Counted from the first letter of the stretch, positions 46,236 through 58,601 are shown. The stretch is 64,000 nucleotides of DNA from Streptococcus oralis (GCF_021497945.1 NZ_CP046524.1:1880086-1944085); one strand, 5' to 3'. Notes: generated by a model not told the origin, from the letters alone. Numbers and translations: made by a program.

Positions 46236-46395
46236 ACCTTACCTCCTTACATATAGAGTTCTATTATACCACGAAAATCAAAATTTTTCTTGTTCTCTTT
46301 ATAGCTTTCAAAAGTAAAATCGTTTTCATTTCGACTGACTTTCCTTCAGCTATTTCAGGGAAAATATGGTATAATACCAAAGATTGAGGTGAATT

Positions 46396-46764
46396 ATGGA
46401 ATACAAATTATTTGAAGAATTTATTACGCTCCAAGCCCTTCTAAAAGAGCTTGGAATTATACAGAGCGGTGGTGCTATTAAATCCTTTTTAATGGAGCAT
46501 CAAGTTTACTTTAATGGTGAATTAGAAAATAGACGTGGAAAAAAAATCCGTATTGGAGATACGATTGACATTCCTGATTTAAAGATTGACATCACCTTGA
46601 CACAACCAAGTTTAAAAGAGCAAGAAGAATACCAAGCAGATAAGATTGAAAAAGAGCGGATTGCTAAACTTGTCAAAGAGATGAATAAGGGTGTAAAGAA
46701 AGAGAAACAAAAAACTACTTCATCACCTAAAGTCAAACAAGCTCCACGTTTTCCAGGAAGATAA
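46396..46764 (+). CDS. yaaA: S4-domain protein YaaA
   Basis: 122 residues. An S4 RNA-binding domain in residues 8-70 ([20 protein letters not shown]) with a lysine-rich tail. In Bacillus this gene precedes recF. Here it ends 2 bp before the recF start. The function is unknown. Confidence 0.85.
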   Translation: MEYKLFEEFITLQALLKELGIIQSGGAIKSFLMEHQVYFNGELENRRGKKIRIGDTIDIPDLKIDITLTQPSLKEQEEYQADKIEKERIAKLVKEMNKGVKKEKQKTTSSPKVKQAPRFPGR

Positions 46765-46766
46765 TC

Positions 46767-47864
46767 ATGTGGCTCCAGCATTTAACAATAAAAACCTTTC
46801 GAAACTACAAAGAGGCAAAAATTGATTTCAATCCAAAATTAAACGTCTTTTTAGGCCAAAATGCTCAAGGAAAAACCAATATTCTAGAAGCAATCTATTT
46901 CTTAGCCTTGACACGTAGTCATCGTACTCGGACAGATAAAAATCTCATTCATTTTGATGAAGAACAACTCCATCTTTCTGGCATGCTACAGAAAAAAACA
47001 GGTTCTATCCCTCTAGAAATTGATTTAACACCAAAAGGGCGTGTGACTAAAGTCAATCACTTAAAACAAGCTCGTCTCTCAGACTACATCGGACATATGA
47101 ATGTGGTTCTCTTCGCACCTGAGGATCTCCAATTAATTAAAGGAGCACCCTCCGTTCGTCGAAAATTTATAGACATCGAACTGGGACAAATTAAACCAAT
47201 TTACTTGTCAGACCTGTCAAACTACAACCATATACTCAAGCAAAGAAATACGTATCTAAAATCTAGCCATAAGATTGACGAAACTTTTCTGTCAGTCTTA
47301 GATGATCAGTTAGTAGAGTATGGTTGTCGCGTTATAAAGCATCGAATAAAATTCATTAAAGATTTAGAGAAATTTGGTCAAAAAAAACACTTAGAAATTT
47401 CAAATAAATTAGAAGAGCTGTCAATATCTTATCAATCATCTGTCAACTTCACTAATGAAGAACAGCTAACTAGTTCTTTTAAAATGGCTTTAGAAAAAAG
47501 TAGATCAAGAGACTTATTTAAAAAGAATACTGGTGTTGGCCCTCATCGAGATGATATTTCTTTCTATATCAATGGTATGGACGCTAGTTTTGGAAGTCAG
47601 GGTCAACATCGCAGTCTTGTACTCTCTATAAAATTAGCAGAAATAGAGTTAATGGAAAGTATTACTAAAGAATCTCCAATATTACTACTTGACGATGTTA
47701 TGAGCGAACTTGACAACACTAGACAACTAAAATTATTAGAAACGATTTCACAATCTATCCAAACCTTTATCACAACAACAAGTTTAGACCACTTGCAAAA
47801 TTTGCCAGAAAATCTTAGTATCTTCAATATCCAAAATGGTAAAATATCTGTAAACCCACATTGA
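46767..47864 (+). CDS. recF: Recombination protein RecF
   Basis: 365 residues. Walker A GQNAQGKT (30-37), signature SQGQHRSLV and Walker [12 protein letters not shown]. Loads RecA at gapped DNA. Directly follows yaaA. In Bacillus the pair lies next to dnaN/dnaA; here it is 16 kb away from dnaA. Confidence 0.95.
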   Translation: MWLQHLTIKTFRNYKEAKIDFNPKLNVFLGQNAQGKTNILEAIYFLALTRSHRTRTDKNLIHFDEEQLHLSGMLQKKTGSIPLEIDLTPKGRVTKVNHLKQARLSDYIGHMNVVLFAPEDLQLIKGAPSVRRKFIDIELGQIKPIYLSDLSNYNHILKQRNTYLKSSHKIDETFLSVLDDQLVEYGCRVIKHRIKFIKDLEKFGQKKHLEISNKLEELSISYQSSVNFTNEEQLTSSFKMALEKSRSRDLFKKNTGVGPHRDDISFYINGMDASFGSQGQHRSLVLSIKLAEIELMESITKESPILLLDDVMSELDNTRQLKLLETISQSIQTFITTTSLDHLQNLPENLSIFNIQNGKISVNPH

Positions 47865-47880
47865 CAACTTTGTAAACAAA

Positions 47881-47909
47881 AAAGAACTCCTGAAATTCAG
47901 GAGTTCTTT
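47881..47909. terminator. Bidirectional terminator between recF and guaB
   Basis: AAAGAACTCCTGAA and TTCAGGAGTTCTTT form a near perfect inverted repeat with T tails on both strands; genes converge. Confidence 0.9.
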
Positions 47910-47914
47910 TCTTC

Positions 47915-49444
<1,530 letters not shown>

Positions 49445-49500
49445 CTATCATACCATTCTATGAAAATTTGTCAATTATATTTATAACAGAAAACATAAAA

Positions 49501-49537
49501 AAAACTATCCCTGTGATTCTATGGAAGAGATAGTTTT
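49501..49537 (-). terminator. Terminator of trpS
   Basis: On the minus strand AAAACTATC and GATAGTTTT flank a 19-base loop and the stem continues into a T run. It lies 20 bp after the trpS stop. Confidence 0.7.
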
Positions 49538-49556
49538 ACGATTCATATTTTATCTA

Positions 49557-50582
49557 TTATTTAAAATAATTTAGTCCCATCGCTCCCTTAACTTCAGATA
49601 GAGTTTGCCCTGCAACCTCACGAGCTTTTTCACTACCTTTTTGAAGCATATTGTACACTTCACCCATATCCTTAGCAAATTCGATACGGCGCTCACGAAT
49701 AGGACCAAGTTCGCGTTCGAGTATTTCAAGTAGATAACGCTTCGTCTTCACATCGCCAAGACCACCACGTTGATAGTGTTCTTTCATCTCTGCAATGTCT
49801 TGAGCATCTTCAGGACGACCAAACACATCTAGATAATGGAACACCATATTTCCTTCAATCCTACCTGGATCCTCAACCCGAATATGGTCCGGATCAGTAT
49901 ACATACTCATGACTTTTTTACGCAAGGTATCCGCATCATCGGCTAGATAAATACCATTATTAAGGGATTTAGACATTTTAGCATTTCCATCTAACCCAGG
50001 CAAACGTCCTGCTCTCTCATTTTCTGGATATATCCCTTCTGGTTCCACCAAGACATCACAGTTATATGCGTTGTTAAAAGAACGAACAATCTCGCGAGTT
50101 TGCTCAATCATTGGTTTTTGGTCTGTTCCTACAGGAACATAATTAGCCTTGAAGGCAGTAATATCTGCTGCTTGCGCAATTGGATAAACCAAAAATCCTG
50201 TCGGAATACTTTCTCCAAACCCTTTCTGAGCAATCTCTGTTTTCACTGTAGGATTGCGCTCCAAACGAGCTAATGAGACTAGATTCATATAGTACATAGA
50301 TAGTTCAGCCAACTCTGGAATTTGACTTTGAATAAAGATAGTTGATTTACTTGGATCCAATCCAACTGCTAAATAATCCAAGGCAACATTCCCAATCGAT
50401 TCTACAATCGTTTGAGGGTCTTTGGCGTGATCTGTCAAGGCTTGTTGGTCAGCCAAAAAAACAAACATGTCATACTTGTCTTCTTCCTGCAGCAATACTC
50501 TATTTTTAAGACTCCCAACATAATGTCCAATATGCAGTTTTCCTGTTGGGCGATCTCCTGTTAAAATAATGGGTTTCGTCAT
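49557..50582 (-). CDS. trpS: Tryptophanyl-tRNA synthetase
   Basis: 341 residues. Class I motifs [16 protein letters not shown] (HIGH-type) and AKMSKSLNN (KMSKS). Charges tRNA-Trp. The 195 bp upstream hold no T-box motif that I can see. Confidence 0.97.
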   Translation of the reverse strand: MTKPIILTGDRPTGKLHIGHYVGSLKNRVLLQEEDKYDMFVFLADQQALTDHAKDPQTIVESIGNVALDYLAVGLDPSKSTIFIQSQIPELAELSMYYMNLVSLARLERNPTVKTEIAQKGFGESIPTGFLVYPIAQAADITAFKANYVPVGTDQKPMIEQTREIVRSFNNAYNCDVLVEPEGIYPENERAGRLPGLDGNAKMSKSLNNGIYLADDADTLRKKVMSMYTDPDHIRVEDPGRIEGNMVFHYLDVFGRPEDAQDIAEMKEHYQRGGLGDVKTKRYLLEILERELGPIRERRIEFAKDMGEVYNMLQKGSEKAREVAGQTLSEVKGAMGLNYFK

Positions 50583-50777
50583 TTTTTTCTCCTTCGAAAT
50601 GGTCTCTTCAATTATAGCATTTTTTTGTTAAAATAACAGAAAATTATTTAAATCAAACAACTAACTCATTGTAAACAAACCTGTAAACTTAATTGACATA
50701 AAATTGACAAACAAAAATTTGAATATTTTCCTCTTTTCTAGTAGAATAAATGTATTACATATTATAGGAGAAAAACA

Positions 50778-52400
50778 TTGCTTACAGTATCTGATGTTTC
50801 ACTACGTTTTAGTGATCGCAAACTTTTTGATGATGTCAATATCAAATTTACAGAAGGAAATACATACGGATTAATTGGTGCTAATGGTGCTGGGAAGTCT
50901 ACATTCTTAAAAATCTTAGCTGGTGATATCGAGCCAACAACTGGTCACATCTCTCTTGGTCCAGATGAACGTCTCTCTGTCCTCCGTCAAAATCACTTTG
51001 ACTATGAAGATGAACGTGCAATTGATGTTGTTATCATGGGAAATGAAAAACTTTATAGCATCATGAAGGAAAAAGATGCTATTTACATGAAGGAAGATTT
51101 TTCCGATGAAGATGGTGTTCGTGCAGCTGAACTTGAAGGTGAATTTGCCGAACTTGGAGGCTGGGAGGCAGAGAGCGAAGCATCTCAACTACTTCAAAAC
51201 CTAAATATTCCAGAAGAATTGCACTACCAAAACATGAGCGAATTGGCCAATGGTGAAAAAGTGAAGGTTCTCCTTGCTAAAGCCTTATTTGGTAAACCTG
51301 ATGTTCTTCTTTTGGACGAGCCGACCAACGGTCTTGATATACAGTCTATTACTTGGTTAGAAGATTTCTTGATTGACTTTGATAACACCGTTATCGTTGT
51401 ATCCCATGACCGCCACTTCTTAAACAAAGTATGTACCCACATGGCTGACCTTGACTTTGGAAAAATCAAACTCTATGTCGGAAACTACGACTTCTGGAAG
51501 GAATCTTCTGAGCTTGCTGCTAAATTGCTAGCAGACCGTAATGCCAAGGCAGAAGAAAAAATTAAACAATTGCAAGAATTCGTTGCTCGATTCTCTGCCA
51601 ACGCTTCTAAGTCAAGACAGGCAACGTCTCGTAAAAAAATGCTTGACAAGATTGAGCTAGAAGAGATTGTGCCATCTAGTCGTAAATATCCATTTATTAA
51701 CTTTAAAGCAGAACGTGAGATTGGTAATGATCTCTTGACAGTAGAAAATCTAACTGTAAAGATTGATGGTGAAACTATCCTAGACAATATTAGTTTCATC
51801 TTGCGTCCAGGTGATAAGACAGCTCTTATTGGACAAAATGACATCCAAACTACTGCATTAATTCGTGCAATCATGGGTGATATCGACTATGAAGGAACTG
51901 TCAAGTGGGGAGTTACTACTAGCCGTTCTTACTTACCAAAAGATAACTCTGCTGATTTTGCAGGAGGAGAGTCAATCCTTGACTGGTTGCGTCAATTTGC
52001 AAGTAAAGAAGAAGATGACAATACCTTCCTACGTGGTTTCCTTGGTCGTATGCTCTTTTCTGGAGATGAGGTTAACAAACCTGTAAACGTCTTATCAGGG
52101 GGAGAAAAAGTGCGTGTCATGCTTTCAAAACTCATGCTCTTGAAATCAAATGTCCTTGTACTTGATGATCCAACAAACCACTTGGACTTGGAATCTATCT
52201 CAAGCTTGAACGATGGATTGAAAAACTTTAAAGAATCAATCATCTTTGCCAGTCATGACCATGAGTTCATCCAAACTTTGGCAAACCATATCATTGTTTT
52301 GTCTAAGAATGGCGTCATTGATCGTATCGATGAAACCTATGATGAATTCCTAGAAAATGCAGAAGTACAAGCAAAAGTTAAAGAACTTTGGAAAGATTAA
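50778..52400 (+). CDS. ABC-F family ATP-binding protein
   Basis: 540 residues. Two ABC cassettes: Walker A GANGAGKST and GQNDIQTT (second degenerate), signatures in LANGEKVKVLLA and LSGGEKVRVML, Walker B LLLDEPTNGLD and VLDDPTNHLD; no transmembrane segments. ABC-F proteins act on the ribosome in translation or antibiotic protection. The start TTG at 50778 is preceded by GGAG at 8 bp. Confidence 0.9.
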   Translation: MLTVSDVSLRFSDRKLFDDVNIKFTEGNTYGLIGANGAGKSTFLKILAGDIEPTTGHISLGPDERLSVLRQNHFDYEDERAIDVVIMGNEKLYSIMKEKDAIYMKEDFSDEDGVRAAELEGEFAELGGWEAESEASQLLQNLNIPEELHYQNMSELANGEKVKVLLAKALFGKPDVLLLDEPTNGLDIQSITWLEDFLIDFDNTVIVVSHDRHFLNKVCTHMADLDFGKIKLYVGNYDFWKESSELAAKLLADRNAKAEEKIKQLQEFVARFSANASKSRQATSRKKMLDKIELEEIVPSSRKYPFINFKAEREIGNDLLTVENLTVKIDGETILDNISFILRPGDKTALIGQNDIQTTALIRAIMGDIDYEGTVKWGVTTSRSYLPKDNSADFAGGESILDWLRQFASKEEDDNTFLRGFLGRMLFSGDEVNKPVNVLSGGEKVRVMLSKLMLLKSNVLVLDDPTNHLDLESISSLNDGLKNFKESIIFASHDHEFIQTLANHIIVLSKNGVIDRIDETYDEFLENAEVQAKVKELWKD

Positions 52401-52411
52401 ATAAGACTTCA

Positions 52412-52442
52412 AAACTCAGTTGGGGTAACCAACTGAGTTTTC
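52412..52442 (+). terminator. Terminator of the ABC-F gene
   Basis: AAAACTCAGTTGG, loop GGTAA, CCAACTGAGTTTT, 13-bp perfect stem 12 bp after the stop. Confidence 0.9.
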
Positions 52443-52461
52443 TATCATTCTATGAGGTAAC

Positions 52462-55005
52462 ATGAAATCATTTTTTAAAACACATTGGACCTATTTTGTT
52501 TCTTTCATAATTCCTTTAGTAATTATGACTGGAGTATACCTAACTCAAGGTATCTACTGGAATAGCAATACATCTCCACTATTAGGAGACGGTTTTCATC
52601 AATACGTTATTTTTGATGTAGCTTTACGAAATATTTTACATGGAAATGGCAGTTTGTTTTACACCTTTACAAGTGGCCTCGGACTGAATTTCTATGCTCT
52701 ATCTAGTTATTACTTGGGTAGCTTTCTCTCACCTCTAGTTTACTTTTTTAATCTGTCGAATATGCCAGATGCTGTTTATCTGACCACTCTATTAAAATTT
52801 GGATTGATTGGTCTGTCAACCTTCTTTAGTTTGAATAGATTATTTAAAGATATCCCAAAATTTTTAAAACTTGCCTTATCTACTTCCTATGCTTTAATGA
52901 GCTTCACTGTCAGTCAGTTAGAGATAAAAACCTGGCTAGATGTTTTTATCTTGATTCCTTTAATTATAACTGGTTTACACCTGCTTATAACACAAAAGAA
53001 GCGCCTACTATACTTTACAAGTTTGTCAATCTTATTTATTCAAAATTATTATTTTGGGTATATGACAGCATTGTTTCTTATTTTCTGGTATCTTTGCCAA
53101 ATTTCTTGGGACTTTAAAACTCGAAAATCATCTTTTTTTGATTTTGTAGTTACCTCCTTTTTAGCAGGAATGGCTAGTTTGATTATGACTCTTCCTACAC
53201 TGTTTGATTTACAAACTCATGGGGAGAAGTTAACTGCCATCACAAAATTGAAAACAGATAGTAGTTGGTATCTGGATATTTTCGCAAAACAATTCATTGG
53301 ATCTTTTGATACAACTAAATATGGATCTATACCAATGATTTTTGTTGGATTGCTTCCCTTTATTTTAACCATTCTATTTTTTACAATAAAATCCATAAGG
53401 TTTCACGTGAAACTTATCTATGCAATTTTCTTTACTTTTTTAATAACAAGCTTTTACATAGAAGCACTTGATTTATTTTGGCAAGGGATGCATACCCCAA
53501 ATATGTTTTTGCATCGCTATGCTTGGATTTTTTCCACTCTGTTAATTTATACTGCAGCAGAAGTCTTAAATCGTCTGAAAGAACTGAAGCTCTGGAATCT
53601 ATTTGTCTCACTTTTTCTTGTGCTAACAGGATTTTTGGCTACTGTGTATTTTAAATCACACTATTCTTTTCTAACAGATTTGAATATCCTACTCACTCTT
53701 GAATTTCTACTGGTTTATGCTCTTTTACTTCTTGCAGTCATTAAAAAATTTATCTCTGTAAATCTATTTGCAATTCTTTTGTCTTTATTTATAACAGTTG
53801 AGATAAGCTTAAATGCTTCATCTCAAATGGAAGGAATAGCTAAAGAATGGGCCTTTGCTTCTCGTAGCGCCTATAATAGAGATATCACCGCTATGGAATC
53901 CATTCTAAACCAAATTGACGATCCATTTACACGTACTGAGAAACTGCAAATTCAGACTGGAAATGACAGTATGAAATTTAAATACAATGGAATCTCTCAA
54001 TTTTCATCTGTACGAAATCGTTCAGCTAGCACTAGTTTGGATAAACTGGGATTCAAATCCTCTGGAACCAACCTCAATCTCCGTTATGCAAATAACAGTA
54101 TTTTAGCAGACAGTTTATTTGGAATCCAGTACAATATTTCTGAAACTTCACTTGATAAATATGGATTTCAAGAGATTTATCAAAAGGATTATTTAACCTT
54201 ATATAAAAATCAACTCTCTTTACCAATTGCTTTTGCCACTCAATCTATTTACAAAGATGTAAACTTTAACAATCACACTCTAGATAATCAGGCCTTATTT
54301 ATAAACCAGCTTGCTAATCTCAACTTAGATTACTTCTCCCAAATAGCATATGATAAAACAGATACTTCAGATGGTTTAACGAGCATCACAGGTTCCGCTA
54401 ATGAAGATGCAAAGATTGATTATCAAATTGAGGTTCCTCAAAATAGCCAAGTCTATCTCTCTTTTTCAAATCTTCATTTTACAAACGATAAGCAAAAGAA
54501 AGTTGACATCCTTGTCAACGGTGAAAAAAAGACTTTTACAACTGACAATGCTTTTAATTTCTTTAATTTAGGTTATACTGAAGAACAAAAAACTTTCAAT
54601 ATCAGTGTTAGTTTCCCTGGAAATTCTCAGGTGTCATTTGAATCTCCAACCTTCTATCGTTTAGATACTCAGGCTCTTACTGAGGCAATCCAAAAGATTA
54701 AAGAACAACCTGTAGAAGTATCCACCTCTAAAAATAAAGTCTTTGCTACATATGAAGTAAAACAAGATACCTCTATTTTCTTCACTATTCCTTATGACAA
54801 AGGTTGGTCTGCATACCAGGATGGGAAAAAACTTGAAATCAAGCAGGCTCAAACTGGTTTTATGAAAGTTGATGTTCCAAAAGGAAAAGGCACCATTACA
54901 CTTTCCTTTATTCCCAATGGTTTTGTTATTGGAGTAGTCTCCTCAGTAACTGCCCTTCTTCTTTTTGGGATCTATAATCACAGACGAAATTTATCTAAGA
55001 CATAA
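52462..55005 (+). CDS. YfhO-like membrane glycosyltransferase
   Basis: 847 residues with about 13 hydrophobic segments in the first two thirds and a large extracellular C-terminal domain. The N-terminus (DGFHQYVIFD, GLGLNFYALSSYYLGS) resembles the YfhO/GT-C glycosyltransferase family involved in lipoteichoic acid or surface polymer glycosylation; the actual sugar transferred is unknown. Contains a parS site (53400-53413). Confidence 0.85.
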   Translation: MKSFFKTHWTYFVSFIIPLVIMTGVYLTQGIYWNSNTSPLLGDGFHQYVIFDVALRNILHGNGSLFYTFTSGLGLNFYALSSYYLGSFLSPLVYFFNLSNMPDAVYLTTLLKFGLIGLSTFFSLNRLFKDIPKFLKLALSTSYALMSFTVSQLEIKTWLDVFILIPLIITGLHLLITQKKRLLYFTSLSILFIQNYYFGYMTALFLIFWYLCQISWDFKTRKSSFFDFVVTSFLAGMASLIMTLPTLFDLQTHGEKLTAITKLKTDSSWYLDIFAKQFIGSFDTTKYGSIPMIFVGLLPFILTILFFTIKSIRFHVKLIYAIFFTFLITSFYIEALDLFWQGMHTPNMFLHRYAWIFSTLLIYTAAEVLNRLKELKLWNLFVSLFLVLTGFLATVYFKSHYSFLTDLNILLTLEFLLVYALLLLAVIKKFISVNLFAILLSLFITVEISLNASSQMEGIAKEWAFASRSAYNRDITAMESILNQIDDPFTRTEKLQIQTGNDSMKFKYNGISQFSSVRNRSASTSLDKLGFKSSGTNLNLRYANNSILADSLFGIQYNISETSLDKYGFQEIYQKDYLTLYKNQLSLPIAFATQSIYKDVNFNNHTLDNQALFINQLANLNLDYFSQIAYDKTDTSDGLTSITGSANEDAKIDYQIEVPQNSQVYLSFSNLHFTNDKQKKVDILVNGEKKTFTTDNAFNFFNLGYTEEQKTFNISVSFPGNSQVSFESPTFYRLDTQALTEAIQKIKEQPVEVSTSKNKVFATYEVKQDTSIFFTIPYDKGWSAYQDGKKLEIKQAQTGFMKVDVPKGKGTITLSFIPNGFVIGVVSSVTALLLFGIYNHRRNLSKT
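53400..53413. other. parS site in yfhO-like gene
   Basis: GTTTCACGTGAAAC, perfect parS core, about 10 kb from oriC. Same sequence as at 42199-42212. Confidence 0.92.
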
Positions 55006-55037
55006 AAAGATTGACCAATTCCTTGGTCAATCTTTTT
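55004..55037. terminator. Bidirectional terminator
   Basis: AAAAAGATTGACCAA, loop TTCC, TTGGTCAATCTTTTT; 15-bp stem between converging yfhO-like and YhgE-like genes; touches the stop codon of the latter. Confidence 0.9.
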
Positions 55038-57690
55038 AATTTTCTTCCATTTTCTTAGGTTGATAAGCTAGCATACCTAAAGCAGTAAAGAAAGCTAGTG
55101 TTATAATAAGGAAAATCACTTGGTGATGAATATTTCCTGTCATAGAGATTGTTTGTCGTAAACCTGATACAGAGTAACTCATTGGTAACCAAGGATTGAC
55201 ACCCTTAAAGAAATCATTTGTCAAAGCAAGTGGATAGGTCCCTGCACTTGATGCTAACTGTAATAAAAGTAAAATAAGAGAGAAGAAAGCTCCTATACGG
55301 CTATTCCAAGTTGTTAAAGCTGTCACCATAGACATGAAAGCTAAACTTGTGATGATAATTAGAATCAAGGTCCTCATCTCATGGTTCGCAGTCAATCCAA
55401 TAAGATGGACACCTCCATAAACTAAAATACCTGCTAAGACAGCTATAATCCCATTTATTTCAGAGCGAGACTTCAACCAAGCCCAACGACTCTCTGGATG
55501 ACGTCCAGAAGGTAACTTAGCAAAAATCATATTGGTAGATATAGCAGCAACAAAAAGAGCAACTGATATCATATAAGGAGCCATGGCAATCCCATTTACA
55601 GGAACTTGGTCGTTATCTGTTTTTGAAAGAACTAGAGGTTCAGATAATGTTTCTGCATTTTTAGATTCTGTTGAAGCTGATTTAAGTTGATTGTTAGCAT
55701 TGCCTAATCCTTGTCCTAATGAATCAACTCCTGTCTGTAAATCTTCAAGACCAGAGGTTAAGCTTGTCCCACCTTCTGCTAGTTTTCCAGCACCATCTGC
55801 AATCTTCATAGCACCACTTCCTAGTTGAGATGCTGCAGAAAGTAACTGTGTTGATTTATCTGTTAATTGATCAGAGCCAAATTGTAATTTAGTAAGACCT
55901 GCTATTAACTCTGGACTCTTATTATTCAATTGAGCAGAACCAGATGACAAACTTTCTATACCTGATACTAATTCTGGAGCTTTTCCAGCTAACGCATCTA
56001 CTCCAGCTGTCAAGGTTGATGTGTTTTCTGTCAACTTACTTGATCCAGAAACTAATTGATCTAGACTAGTTGTTAAACTTGCATTCTTTTCACTTAGTTT
56101 ATTGACACCTATAGAAATAGTATCCAGTCCTTTAGTGTAGTTTACAACTCCTTTTTCAATTGACTGACTTCCAGGAACTAACTGATTGTTGACAGTGGTT
56201 TGCAATGTTGTAAATCCATTTGACAAGGTTGTCAATGAGCTAGATGCTGCAGGTAAGAGTTGATTTGCTTTCGTCTGCACATCAGATAGATTAGTTACTT
56301 GTTGTTCTGAATTCTCTATACTTTCTTTCAATCCTCCTACTGTCGTTAAAATTGTTTTTGCTGACTCAATAGTAGAATTAGAATTTTTAGAAATAGCTTC
56401 TGTCAGTTCTTTCTTTTGTTCCTCTGTAAGAGATTGATAAGTAGCTGTTGATTGAAGGTTCGCAAGAGTTTTTTCTTGTTCTGTCTGACTTTTAGTCACA
56501 ATATCCTGAGCAAGATTTGTTAGATTTGGCAAAGCTTCTGACAATGTACTTTTCAGTTGAGTATTATCTGAGATTGTAAGAGCTTGTAGTGTTTTATTTA
56601 GTTCTCCTAAACTAGTTGCCAATTGAGCTATTTCTTCATTCTGTTGAGATGAGGACTCTAATTGACTTGAAATTTCTTTAATACCAGTATTTAACTGCTC
56701 CATTCCATCTCTTAGTGTATCTGATTGATCAGATAACTGACTCGTTCCGTTAGAAAGTTTTGCTACACTATTTATATAAGCATTTACACCAACTGAAAAT
56801 TGATTGAGACCTGTATCCAGTTGTGAAACGCCACCTGTATAGGACTTTATACCTGTATTCAGCTGATTTACACCTGCCACCAATTCAGGAGTTTTTGAGG
56901 CCAATTGACCAAGTCCAGTGTTAACCTGTGAAACTGCATTTGTATAACTTTGTAAACCACTATTAAAAGTTTCTAAACCAAGATGTAATTGCTCTATGGC
57001 AGATACATAGGCAGACAATCCTTTTGTAAATTGATTAGCTCCATTTGAAAAAGTTACACTTGAGTTAGCTAGAGTATTGAGATTTGTCGTCAATGTTTGA
57101 CTTCCTGTCACCAACTGATCGGCTCCATTAGTCAATTGTTCACTTCCATCAGCTGCCTTATTTATCCCAGACTTTAAGTCATTCATTTTTTGAAATAAAG
57201 CCTTAGTGTACGTTTCAGTAACATTAGTAGAGACGGTTTGTTTTAATTGTGTCATAGCAGAATCACTCATCTTGCTAGCAATAAAACTATGTCCACTTGA
57301 AGTCTGATAATCAATCTGCATCTGTTCAGGATGATTCGTTAGAATTGAGGTAGCTTTTTCAGATAAGTCACTTGGTAAAGTCACTACCATGTAGTAGTCA
57401 CCATCTTCTAGCCCTTTTTCCCCTTCCTCTTCATTAACAAAGTGAAAATCTAAAGCCTTATTTTCTTTTAAATTAGACACCATGTCATCACCTATTGTCA
57501 TCGTCTGTCCATTATAGGAAGCTTCCTTATCTTTATTGACAACTGCCACAGGTAACTCGGATAATTGACCATAAGGATTCCACATGGATGATAAAAATAT
57601 AATGTTGTATAGAGCTGGAATGAGAGAAATCCCTATCATTACAATGATAAAGGTCGGTTTTTTAAATATTGCTTTCCATTCTTTAAACAT
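55036..57690 (-). CDS. YhgE/Pip membrane protein with large repetitive extracellular domain
   Basis: 884 residues from ATG 57690 (AAAGGAGG SD), not 57711. An N-terminal transmembrane helix, about 600 extracellular residues with repeated LxxGxxQLxxG heptad-like motifs, and five C-terminal transmembrane helices (ABC-2-like). Family includes Lactococcus Pip (phage infection protein) and Bacillus YhgE. The extracellular fibre could serve as phage receptor or in secretion. Divergent from a TetR-type gene. Confidence 0.88.
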   Translation of the reverse strand: MFKEWKAIFKKPTFIIVMIGISLIPALYNIIFLSSMWNPYGQLSELPVAVVNKDKEASYNGQTMTIGDDMVSNLKENKALDFHFVNEEEGEKGLEDGDYYMVVTLPSDLSEKATSILTNHPEQMQIDYQTSSGHSFIASKMSDSAMTQLKQTVSTNVTETYTKALFQKMNDLKSGINKAADGSEQLTNGADQLVTGSQTLTTNLNTLANSSVTFSNGANQFTKGLSAYVSAIEQLHLGLETFNSGLQSYTNAVSQVNTGLGQLASKTPELVAGVNQLNTGIKSYTGGVSQLDTGLNQFSVGVNAYINSVAKLSNGTSQLSDQSDTLRDGMEQLNTGIKEISSQLESSSQQNEEIAQLATSLGELNKTLQALTISDNTQLKSTLSEALPNLTNLAQDIVTKSQTEQEKTLANLQSTATYQSLTEEQKKELTEAISKNSNSTIESAKTILTTVGGLKESIENSEQQVTNLSDVQTKANQLLPAASSSLTTLSNGFTTLQTTVNNQLVPGSQSIEKGVVNYTKGLDTISIGVNKLSEKNASLTTSLDQLVSGSSKLTENTSTLTAGVDALAGKAPELVSGIESLSSGSAQLNNKSPELIAGLTKLQFGSDQLTDKSTQLLSAASQLGSGAMKIADGAGKLAEGGTSLTSGLEDLQTGVDSLGQGLGNANNQLKSASTESKNAETLSEPLVLSKTDNDQVPVNGIAMAPYMISVALFVAAISTNMIFAKLPSGRHPESRWAWLKSRSEINGIIAVLAGILVYGGVHLIGLTANHEMRTLILIIITSLAFMSMVTALTTWNSRIGAFFSLILLLLQLASSAGTYPLALTNDFFKGVNPWLPMSYSVSGLRQTISMTGNIHHQVIFLIITLAFFTALGMLAYQPKKMEEN

Positions 57691-57711
57691 GTTTCCTCCT
57701 TTTTTAAACAC

Positions 57712-57796
57712 ATTGTCTAAAATTTTGATATAATAGATTATACATCAAAAAATCCAAATTACAAGGTAAAAAATATTTTTTTAGACATATAGTCTA
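57712..57796. promoter_or_regulatory. Divergent yhgE/tetR control region with TetR-type operator
   Basis: TAGAC-ATATA-GTCTA (57782-57796) is a palindromic candidate operator just before tetR, and a half-site GTCTA (57715-57719) lies on the yhgE side. Autoregulation and repression of yhgE by the neighbouring TetR protein is inferred. Confidence 0.6.
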
Positions 57797-57818
57797 TTTT
57801 TGTATACAGGGAGGAATT

Positions 57819-58361
57819 ATGAAAGAAAGCAACAAACGTTTAAAAACAAAACAAATTATCGAAAATGCCATGGTTCAATTATTGATGGACCAACCCTTTG
57901 ATCAAATTTCTACTGTCAAGTTAGCAGAAAAAGCCGGAATCAGTCGTTCCAGCTTTTACACTCACTACAAGGATAAGTATGATATGATTGAGCATTACCA
58001 AAGTAAGCTCTTTCATACCTTTGAGTATATTTTTCAAAAACATGCTCATCACAAAAAAGATGCTATTTTAGAAGTATTTGAATATTTAGAGTCTGAGCCA
58101 CTCTTGGCTGCACTCTTATCTGAAAATGGTACCAAAGAAATTCAAAATTTCTTGAGAAATAAACTGCATATTATGCTTAGCACTGATCTTCAGAAACGTT
58201 TTATGCAGCTACAACTAAATCCAATTGAACTCGAATATAGTAGCATTTATCTAACAAATGCCCTATTTGGTGTTTGCCAGACTTGGATTGCCCATGGAAA
58301 AAAAGAAAGCCCGCAAGAAATGACAGACTTCCTTATGAAAATGTTAGGTGATACAAACTAA
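57819..58361 (+). CDS. TetR/AcrR-family regulator
   Basis: 180 residues. N-terminal HTH (TKQIIENAMVQLL, FDQISTVKLAEKAGISRSSF, YTHYKDKYDMIEHY). C-terminal ligand domain. Divergent from the yhgE-like gene across a 128-bp spacer with a candidate operator; probably controls it. The GGAGG SD precedes the start. Confidence 0.9.
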   Translation: MKESNKRLKTKQIIENAMVQLLMDQPFDQISTVKLAEKAGISRSSFYTHYKDKYDMIEHYQSKLFHTFEYIFQKHAHHKKDAILEVFEYLESEPLLAALLSENGTKEIQNFLRNKLHIMLSTDLQKRFMQLQLNPIELEYSSIYLTNALFGVCQTWIAHGKKESPQEMTDFLMKMLGDTN

Positions 58362-58365
58362 GAAT

Positions 58366-58393
58366 AAAAAGAACACCGGGTGGTGTTCTTTTT
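58366..58393. terminator. Bidirectional terminator between tetR and tRNA-Asn
   Basis: AAAAAGAACACC, loop GGGT, GGTGTTCTTTTT, 12-bp stem. Confidence 0.9.
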
Positions 58394-58399
58394 ATCTGA

Positions 58400-58473
58400 C
58401 TCCGCCAGTAGGACTCGAACCTACGACATCATGATTAACAGTCATGCGCTACTACCAACTGAGCTATGGCGGA
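58400..58473 (-). tRNA. tRNA-Asn (GTT)
   Basis: 74 nt. Acceptor TCCGCCA/TGGCGGA with discriminator G; anticodon loop CTGTTAATC gives GTT; T arm GGTTCGAGTCC. No CCA encoded. Confidence 0.95.
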
Positions 58474-58478
58474 TAAAA

Positions 58479-58550
58479 TAGTCCGTACGGGATTCGAACC
58501 CGTGTTACCGCCGTGAAAAGGCGGTGTCTTAACCCCTTGACCAACGGACC
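58479..58550 (-). tRNA. tRNA-Glu (TTC)
   Basis: 72 nt. Acceptor GGTCCGT/ACGGACT, discriminator A, anticodon loop CTTTTCACG gives TTC; T arm GGTTCGAATCC. No CCA encoded. 5 bp from tRNA-Asn, so transcribed as a pair after comE. Confidence 0.95.
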
Positions 58551-58601
58551 ATCTATCTGTAGCAGATATAACCATTATATCAATTTCTTACTAATTGTCA
58601 A

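Noticed and set aside
50583..50777. T-box leader before trpS
   Set aside because: No T-box motif or terminator hairpin seen on the minus strand in this region.
55600..57200. Many short repeats in the yhgE-like gene
   Set aside because: They encode the heptad-like LxxG repeats of the protein and are not a DNA-level element.
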